DNA of 6,166 bases, from positions 1-6,166 of the forward strand of contig JAGLKS010000161.1 of NCBI GenBank assembly GCA_023140905.1, given 5' to 3'. Below, piece by piece: positions 1 to 6,166 of this stretch. The notes under the pieces are model-generated. The model was not told the DNA's origin. It saw only the letters and a program-made list of their open reading frames with translations, and did not search any database. This DNA comes from Alphaproteobacteria bacterium (lineage in GTDB: Bacteria > Pseudomonadota > Alphaproteobacteria > Micavibrionales > Micavibrionaceae). Numbering within the stretch: the stretch's first letter is position 1; each line of letters starts with the position of its first letter. The position numbers were made by a program, and so were the translations under genes.

Positions 1-22
1 AGCGTTTAGCGTATAGAAATAC

Positions 23-106
23 AGTAATAAGTAATATGTAATGAGTAATAAGTTTATATTTTAAAGTTTGCAAAAACAAATTACTTGTTACATATTACAA
101 ATTACT
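23..106. repeat. Long inverted repeat of GTAATNN heptads downstream of ligA
   Basis: Positions 23-55 and 74-106 form an imperfect inverted repeat with 33 bases per arm and an 18-base loop (56-73). Pairing the arms base by base gives 27 Watson-Crick pairs, 2 G-T wobbles and two symmetrical A-A double mismatches. Each arm is itself a 7-base-period tandem. The left arm reads GTAATAA, GTAATAT, GTAATGA, GTAATAA from 24 to 51. The right arm gives GTAATTT, GTAATAT, GTAACAA, GTAATTT on the minus strand. It starts 41 bases after the ligA stop and would fold in ligA read-through RNA. The structure is seen directly. A role as an mRNA 3' stabiliser, a weak terminator or a dispersed repeat family is inference. 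There is no clean U-run after the arm, so a standard intrinsic terminator is not supported. Confidence 0.85.
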
Positions 107-112
107 CAATTT

Positions 113-136
113 ACTGGTCAACTGGCAAACTGGGTA
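113..136. repeat. Three 8-base tandem units beginning ACTGG
   Basis: The units ACTGGTCA, ACTGGCAA and ACTGGGTA follow each other without gaps. The first five bases are constant and the last three vary. The array lies between the ligA stop codon and the heptad inverted repeat, in non-coding DNA. On the ligA transcript it reads as three spaced CCAGT motifs. It may be part of the same repeat element as the 23-106 structure. No function can be given from sequence. Confidence 0.6.
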
Positions 137-147
137 ACTTTTTCACT

Positions 148-2232
<2,085 letters not shown>

Positions 2233-2265
2233 TTATCTCTATATCCTTTTTGCACCATGTTATTG

Positions 2266-3933
2266 TTATGCTGCCTGATCGATGAGTTTAGCAGCCGCGG
2301 ATCGCGCTTCATCAGTAATATCAGCCCCTGCCAGCATACGTGCAATTTCCTCACACCGTTCTTCACGCAAAGATAATGGCGCAATATCGGTTTTAACCAT
2401 GCCTTTATCTATTTTGCTTTTTGTAACAATCCAGTGATAATCAGCACGTGCGGCCACTTGCGGCGCATGAGTAACAACCAGAACCTGTTTGGAACTTGCC
2501 AGACGTGCCAAACGTTCCCCAACAGCATCAGCCGTAGCCCCGCCAATACCTGCATCTACTTCATCAAAGATAAAACTATGCGTAGAGCCTTCCTGCGCTA
2601 TAATAACTTTCAGCGCCAGCATAAAACGCGACATCTCACCACCCGATGCTATTTTATGAATTGGGCCGGGATTGCTTCCGGGATTAGTGGCAACAAGAAA
2701 GCGCACACGGTCTATTCCATGCACACCCCATTCTGTTTCGTCTAGCGAATCAATTTGTGTCACAAAACGCGCTTTATCCAATTTTAGCGGTGCTAACTCA
2801 GCTATAACCAAATTATTAAGCCTTACTCCAACCTCTTTACGTTTTGCTGATATTGCTTGCGATTTTCTTAGATAAGCTACACGCGCTTTTTCACAAAGTT
2901 TATTATGCGCCTCCAGTGTTTCATCTGAACTTTCAATTGCAAAAAGTTGTTCTTGTAATTTTTCCAACATCTCCGGCAACATATCAGAATCACAATTATG
3001 CTTACGTGCCTGCATGTGCAATGTATAAAGCCGCTCGTCGATCTCTTCTAGATTGTATTCTGCTTCCATAAGATCGCTTTGAGCAGATTGGATCAGGCTA
3101 TGAGCTTCAGACATTTCTTCGGAGGCACGCGCTAAAGCCTCCATAGCTTTTCCCAGAAATTCACCGCTCTGCTCTGCGATATTATCAAGAGCCGCCCAAG
3201 CTTTTTGCACCGGATCATAGTCGCTACCAAGATGCATTAGCGCAGTAGACAACCCCTCAAGCACTTTTTCACGGTTTTTCAAACGCTCACGCAAAGCCGA
3301 TAATTTCTGTTCTTCTCCAGCTTGCGGATCAAGATTCTGTAAATCTTCTACAGACAGACGCAAATATGTTTCTTCTTCACGCGCACGCACGGATAAAGAT
3401 CGTAACTCATCGCGTTTTATCTGAGCACTTTTCCACTCATTCCATAGATCTACAAGCACAGTTAGATCTTTTTCCAGCCCGGCATAAGCATCAAGCATAG
3501 CACCATGTGTTGCTGGATTAAGAAGTCCTTGCGTTTCAAACTGTCCATGTATCTCAACCAAACTATCTCCTACTTGTTTGAGCAGACCAATACTAACAGG
3601 CTGGTCATTAATAAATGCACGGCTTTTCCCTGTGCTATAGACAACACGGCGCAAAAGCAAAACATCATCTTCGATATAAATGTCAGCTTGTTTAAGCAGG
3701 TCATACGCTACATGGTTTGGTGATATCTGAAAGCTTGCCGTTACGCGTGCGTGGTCTGCACCTTTGCGCACAAGCCCGCTTTCCGCTCTTACCCCTAATG
3801 CCAGCCCTAAGGAATCAAGTAAAACTGATTTCCCTGCACCTGTCTCACCAGTGAAAACACACAACCCAGACTTAAAAACAATATGAAGCCGATCTATCAG
3901 AACAACATTATTAATATCCAGTTCCGTTAACAT
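2266..3933 (-). CDS. recN: DNA repair protein RecN, complete
   Basis: RecN is an SMC-like ATPase that acts early in recombinational repair of double-strand breaks, working with RecA on the nucleoid. The 555-residue protein is the usual length (E. coli 553). The N-terminal ATPase half has Walker A GETGAGKS at 29-36 and a Q-loop HGQ at 129-131. A long charged, heptad-rich region from about 160 to 390 should form the antiparallel coiled coil. The C-terminal half has the ABC signature SGGEMSR at 430-436, Walker B ending in D457-E458 and the switch histidine H489. The start MLTELDINNVVLIDRL matches the usual RecN N-terminus. GGAG at 3946-3949 lies 12 bases upstream of the ATG. The gene begins 40 bases after bamD and ends 39 bases before ligA, so it is probably co-transcribed with both. 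No SOS (LexA) box of the E. coli or alphaproteobacterial type was recognised in the 40 bases upstream, so any damage control would have to act from further up. Confidence 0.97.
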   Translation of the reverse strand: MLTELDINNVVLIDRLHIVFKSGLCVFTGETGAGKSVLLDSLGLALGVRAESGLVRKGADHARVTASFQISPNHVAYDLLKQADIYIEDDVLLLRRVVYSTGKSRAFINDQPVSIGLLKQVGDSLVEIHGQFETQGLLNPATHGAMLDAYAGLEKDLTVLVDLWNEWKSAQIKRDELRSLSVRAREEETYLRLSVEDLQNLDPQAGEEQKLSALRERLKNREKVLEGLSTALMHLGSDYDPVQKAWAALDNIAEQSGEFLGKAMEALARASEEMSEAHSLIQSAQSDLMEAEYNLEEIDERLYTLHMQARKHNCDSDMLPEMLEKLQEQLFAIESSDETLEAHNKLCEKARVAYLRKSQAISAKRKEVGVRLNNLVIAELAPLKLDKARFVTQIDSLDETEWGVHGIDRVRFLVATNPGSNPGPIHKIASGGEMSRFMLALKVIIAQEGSTHSFIFDEVDAGIGGATADAVGERLARLASSKQVLVVTHAPQVAARADYHWIVTKSKIDKGMVKTDIAPLSLREERCEEIARMLAGADITDEARSAAAKLIDQAA

Positions 3934-3945
3934 GGCTTATTTTTA

Positions 3946-3949
3946 CTCC
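3946..3949 (-). promoter_or_regulatory. Ribosome binding site of recN
   Basis: GGAG on the minus strand lies 12 bases upstream of the recN ATG. The spacing is a little long but acceptable. The same four bases belong to a start-stop run ATG GAG TAA just upstream of recN. Confidence 0.5.
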
Positions 3950-3973
3950 ATAGATATTAAAAGCGCTCTTGAT

Positions 3974-4831
3974 TTAATCAGGCTTGAGAAGCGTATCTAC
4001 CGTGCGCTCAAAAAAGCCGCGTTCATCAATAAGTTTCTGACGCTGTTGATCGTCCAAAAGCTGATATGAGCGTTCATACCATTCACTGCCCGGATAGTTA
4101 TGCCCTAACACAGCAGCAACTTGATATGCTTCATTTTTAAGCCCTAATGTTAAATAAGCTTCGACCAAACGGTGCAATGCTTCCGAGACATGGCTAGTTG
4201 TCTGAAAATTCACTATTACACTGCGAAAGCGGTTAATCGCTGCATTTGTGTAACCTCGATTTAAATAATATCGCCCGATTTCCATTTCCTTACCCGCCAG
4301 ATGATCCATAGTCAGATCGCGTTTCAATGTTGCATCACGTGCATATTCACTTGTTGGAAAACGGTTAATCAACGTATTAAGAGCACGTACTGCATTCGTT
4401 GTCATTTCCTGATCACGGCGTACATCAGAAATTTGTTCATAATAGCTCAGAGCCTTGAGATAATAGGCATAATCCACATCATCCGCACCGGGGTGAAGCT
4501 GGATATAACGATCAAGCGCAGATAATGCTTCATCATATTTTTGTGCCAAATAAGAAGAATAAGCTGCCATAAGCTGTGCGTGGGTAGACCACTTAGAATA
4601 TGGATGTTGACGTTCAACTTCTTCAAAAAGCTTTGTCGCTTCTGTGTATTCTTCTGCCTCAAGAGCTTTATTCGCACGATCATATAAAACCTCAACCGAA
4701 GCTGTTTCTATTTGCGGCTCATGATCTTTGGTTGAAGAACAAGACGCTAAGCTAAGCGCACTGAACAAAACCCCACATAAAAGCATAAATTGACGTAAAC
4801 ATATTTTTCTAGAGCATCGACTTGCGTGCAT
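3974..4831 (-). CDS. bamD: Outer-membrane assembly lipoprotein BamD (ComL/YfiO)
   Basis: BamD is the essential lipoprotein of the BAM complex. It sits on the periplasmic face of the outer membrane and helps BamA recognise and insert beta-barrel proteins. The 285-residue product starts with a basic n-region (R5, R8, K9, R13), then a hydrophobic stretch (about 15-30) and the lipobox L28-A29-S30-C31. Signal peptidase II should cut before C31, which is then lipidated. The rest is helical and fits about five TPR repeats. The clearest run from about 47 (VLYDRANKAL...YTEATKLFEEVERQHPYS) and 84-115 (YDEALSALDRYIQLHPG), and 183-215 is another. Length fits alphaproteobacterial BamD, slightly longer than E. 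coli (245). The start is supported by GGAG at 4840-4843, 8 bases before the ATG. An internal ATG at codon 16 would leave no positive n-region. A possible own promoter lies upstream at 4873-4901. bamD leads the closely spaced bamD-recN-ligA run. Confidence 0.95.
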   Translation of the reverse strand: MHASRCSRKICLRQFMLLCGVLFSALSLASCSSTKDHEPQIETASVEVLYDRANKALEAEEYTEATKLFEEVERQHPYSKWSTHAQLMAAYSSYLAQKYDEALSALDRYIQLHPGADDVDYAYYLKALSYYEQISDVRRDQEMTTNAVRALNTLINRFPTSEYARDATLKRDLTMDHLAGKEMEIGRYYLNRGYTNAAINRFRSVIVNFQTTSHVSEALHRLVEAYLTLGLKNEAYQVAAVLGHNYPGSEWYERSYQLLDDQQRQKLIDERGFFERTVDTLLKPD

Positions 4832-4839
4832 AAAGACAT

Positions 4840-4843
4840 CTCC
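4840..4843 (-). promoter_or_regulatory. Ribosome binding site of bamD
   Basis: GGAG on the minus strand lies 8 bases upstream of the ATG ending at 4831. It decides the bamD start in favour of the longer form, whose first 15 residues supply the positive n-region of the lipoprotein signal peptide. Confidence 0.7.
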
Positions 4844-4872
4844 ATTTTTCTTAGGGTCTAAAACCCATAGCT

Positions 4873-4901
4873 TTTATCACTATCTATTGATAAACTGACA
4901 A
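4873..4901 (-). promoter_or_regulatory. Candidate sigma70-like promoter for bamD-recN-ligA
   Basis: Read on the minus strand, TTGTCA (4896-4901) matches the -35 consensus at five of six bases. GATAAA (4873-4878) matches the -10 at four of six, and the spacer is the ideal 17 bases. Transcription would start near 4866, giving a leader of about 35 bases before the bamD ATG with its ribosome site at 4840-4843. Good position and spacing support it, but AT-rich spacers yield such matches by chance and no factor-specific motif backs it up. Confidence 0.35.
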
Positions 4902-5021
4902 ACCGCCAAAGGAAAGAGCTTTTCCCCCTTATCCGTCCTTAATAACGATTCACACTCATATTCATCAAATGAATACGAATTGGTATAAGTTCTAGAAAAA
5001 TATAAAAGATTGCTGCTACAT

Positions 5022-5038
5022 CTTGCTTATTAAGCAAG
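5022..5038. repeat. 17-base hairpin spanning the lpxC stop codon
   Basis: CTTGCTTAATAAGCAAG (minus strand) is a perfect inverted repeat of 8 bases each side of a central A. In RNA it would make a stem of about 6-7 pairs, and the lpxC TAA lies in its middle. In the lpxC direction the first T-rich stretch comes only about 12 bases later, so it is a poor terminator for lpxC. On the plus strand five T residues (5042-5046) follow three bases after the stem, closer to terminator form, but no plus-strand gene leads into it. It may cause partial attenuation or be incidental. Confidence 0.4.
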
Positions 5039-5956
5039 CTCTTTTTGCTTTTGAAGCTCAACCTGAGGCATAGACAATGCTTGCACATCAGAAATAGTCG
5101 TGTATTCCCAATTCTCAGAATTAGAAAACAACTCACGCAAAATCGCATTATTGACAGCATGTCCAGCTTTTATTCCATCATAGCGCCCAAGGATTTGTCC
5201 CCCTGCAAGATATAGATCCCCAATTGCATCAAGCAATTTGTGACGGATAAATTCATTACTAAAACGCAAACCATCTGGATTTATAATACTTGCTTCATCC
5301 AAGATAATTGCATTATCCAAAGAACCGCCAAGACCTAGCCCTTGAGAACGTAACCATTGTGCTTCGTGATAAAAGCCAAAGGTCCGAGCTCCTGCGATAT
5401 CATGTTTAAAGTTTCCATTAATAAGCTGTGTCGAGAATCTTTGATTACCGATTTTATCGTGATCAAAATCAATTTCACCATCAAAGACAGAAACATCATC
5501 CGGCTTAAGTGTCACGCATTTATCACCATCTATTACACTAACTTCCTTGAGTACACGAACTATACGACGCGGTGTATCCTGCGAAACAACACCGGATTCT
5601 TCAATCATAGTCACAAAAGGCATCGCACTACCATCCATAGCAGGGACTTCAATACCATCAATTTCAATTAAAGCATTGTCAATACCACACCCACGCAAAG
5701 CAGACATAAGATGCTCAATTGTTCCGACGCTTGCACCATATTCATTGGCAATCACTGTGCAGAGTTTTGTATCTACAACATTATCCCATTGTGCAGGAAT
5801 AACATTCTCACCAATAGAAAGATCTGTGCGAACAAACACTACCCCATGATTCGGCGCAGCCGGGATAACCGTTATATTAATATCTTTGCCCGAATGCAGA
5901 CCGATACCTGACAGTTCAACCTTTTTTCGTAATGTCTGTTGCATCACATATGTCAT
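5030..5956 (-). CDS. lpxC: UDP-3-O-acyl-N-acetylglucosamine deacetylase LpxC
   Basis: LpxC removes the acetyl group from UDP-3-O-acyl-GlcNAc, the committed step of lipid A synthesis, in the cytoplasm. The 308-residue protein matches the family length (E. coli 305). All key residues are visible. H82, H239 and D243 should bind the catalytic zinc. E81 is the general base (motif TIEHLMSAL), H266 in GHAVNN is the second catalytic histidine, and the ARTFGF motif is at 190-195. The N-terminal LSGIGLHSGK (15-24) is also typical. Translation probably starts at the ATG ending at 5956. The only ribosome-site-like sequence is a weak AAAGA 9 bases upstream. A second in-frame ATG at codon 5 has no better site and cannot be excluded. 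TAA at 5030-5032 lies inside a 17-base inverted repeat. In related genomes ftsZ normally precedes lpxC. Here the 210 bases upstream contain no recognisable coding sequence. The chain ends in KELA, discussed in the findings. Confidence 0.98.
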   Translation of the reverse strand: MTYVMQQTLRKKVELSGIGLHSGKDINITVIPAAPNHGVVFVRTDLSIGENVIPAQWDNVVDTKLCTVIANEYGASVGTIEHLMSALRGCGIDNALIEIDGIEVPAMDGSAMPFVTMIEESGVVSQDTPRRIVRVLKEVSVIDGDKCVTLKPDDVSVFDGEIDFDHDKIGNQRFSTQLINGNFKHDIAGARTFGFYHEAQWLRSQGLGLGGSLDNAIILDEASIINPDGLRFSNEFIRHKLLDAIGDLYLAGGQILGRYDGIKAGHAVNNAILRELFSNSENWEYTTISDVQALSMPQVELQKQKELA

Positions 5957-5980
5957 GTTCGAGCGTCTTTCTAATTCCTG

Positions 5981-5997
5981 TTAGGTTAATTTCCTAA
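5981..5997. repeat. Small palindrome before lpxC
   Basis: TTAGG and CCTAA flank a seven-base AT core, giving a 17-base two-fold symmetrical site whose near edge lies 24 bases before the lpxC start codon. The shape would suit a dimeric repressor site or a short leader hairpin. Five-base arms in AT-rich DNA are common by chance, so this is only a marked position. Confidence 0.25.
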
Positions 5998-6109
5998 GGC
6001 CGGTTTGATAAAAATCCTTAAATGTAAAGCCCCGTTAAGCGCGTTTTTTGTAAAAACCAAGATGTCTGTTTTATATACGGGCACAAAGTTCCTACTCTTT
6101 ATTAACTGG

Positions 6110-6139
6110 AGTATACAGAGCTTTCCTACAATGCATCAA
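6110..6139 (-). promoter_or_regulatory. Weak candidate promoter upstream of lpxC
   Basis: On the minus strand TTGATG (6134-6139, four of six -35 matches) and TATACT (6110-6115, five of six -10 matches) are separated by 18 bases. A start near 6103 would leave a leader of about 147 bases before lpxC. This is the best sigma70-like pair I found in the stretch. It is only modest, and lpxC may instead be read from upstream cell-division genes outside the window. Confidence 0.25.
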
Positions 6140-6143
6140 ATCA

Positions 6144-6163
6144 CGCTTTGTTTCGCTTTGTTA
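6144..6163. repeat. Two tandem 10-base units at the window edge
   Basis: CGCTTTGTTT is followed directly by CGCTTTGTTA, two copies differing only at the last base. Whether more copies follow is unknown because the window ends three bases later. Confidence 0.5.
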
Positions 6164-6166
6164 CAT

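Larger units (their letters stand above)
5957..6166. other. Non-coding stretch upstream of lpxC
   Basis: I find no convincing gene in these 210 bases. The minus strand has only very short open stretches, and the far end is cut by the window edge, so the tail of an upstream gene (ftsZ would be expected) could just reach in without being recognisable. The stretch holds the weak promoter candidate, an AT-rich middle, a small palindrome at 5981-5997 and a direct 10-base repeat at 6144-6163. Confidence 0.6.

Noticed and set aside
23..106. CRISPR array or intrinsic terminator
   Set aside because: The 7-base units have no spacers, so it is not CRISPR. The stem is AT-rich and lacks a following U-run in the ligA direction, so a standard terminator is not supported.
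2434..3723. Plus-strand open frames of 67-103 codons opposite recN
   Set aside because: Antisense to an intact recN, with no motif or start signal. The translations are low-complexity shadow sequence.
4744..4848. 34-codon frame starting just before bamD in another frame
   Set aside because: It starts at the ATG overlapping the bamD ribosome site, has no ribosome site of its own, and runs out of frame through the bamD signal-peptide coding region. Probably chance.
5357..5911. Plus-strand open frames of 66-104 codons opposite lpxC
   Set aside because: They overlap one another in different frames and are antisense to conserved LpxC motifs, so they are not credible genes.
6043..6057. GTTTTT/AAAAAC hairpin upstream of lpxC as a terminator of an upstream gene
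   Set aside because: The stem has only one G-C pair at its base and would be too weak. Complementary A and T runs are expected in this AT-rich stretch.

Overview
The window looks like a piece of an alphaproteobacterial chromosome of low to moderate GC (roughly 40-45% by eye, AT-rich between genes). Four housekeeping genes lie head to tail on the minus strand. In transcription order they are lpxC (lipid A synthesis), bamD (outer-membrane protein assembly), recN (double-strand break repair) and ligA (NAD-dependent DNA ligase). From general knowledge, lpxC-bamD-recN-ligA is the standard order just after the cell-division genes in Alphaproteobacteria. The REGWG motif in the helix-hairpin-helix part of LigA is also typical of that class. 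Lipid A and BAM genes show a Gram-negative cell. Genus cannot be assigned from this sequence alone.

Layout from right to left, following transcription: 5957-6166 is a 210-base non-coding stretch upstream of lpxC. It has a weak promoter candidate, a small palindrome near the gene and a tandem 10-base repeat at the window edge. lpxC is at 5030-5956. A 198-base spacer (4832-5029) follows, holding a hairpin across the lpxC stop codon and a reasonable sigma70-like promoter for bamD. bamD (3974-4831), recN (2266-3933) and ligA (148-2226) are separated by only 40 and 39 bases, so they probably form one transcription unit. The last 147 bases (1-147) are non-coding and contain the most unusual structure here. 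It is a 33-base-per-arm inverted repeat built from GTAATNN heptads, followed by three octads that start with ACTGG.

All four proteins look full length and intact, with their catalytic or binding residues in place. The genes link two jobs, envelope biogenesis (LpxC at the inner face of the inner membrane, BamD at the outer membrane) and DNA repair (RecN, LigA). I see no new multi-gene system, mobile-element gene, RNA gene or CRISPR array. The coding content is ordinary, and the findings worth following up lie in the spacers.
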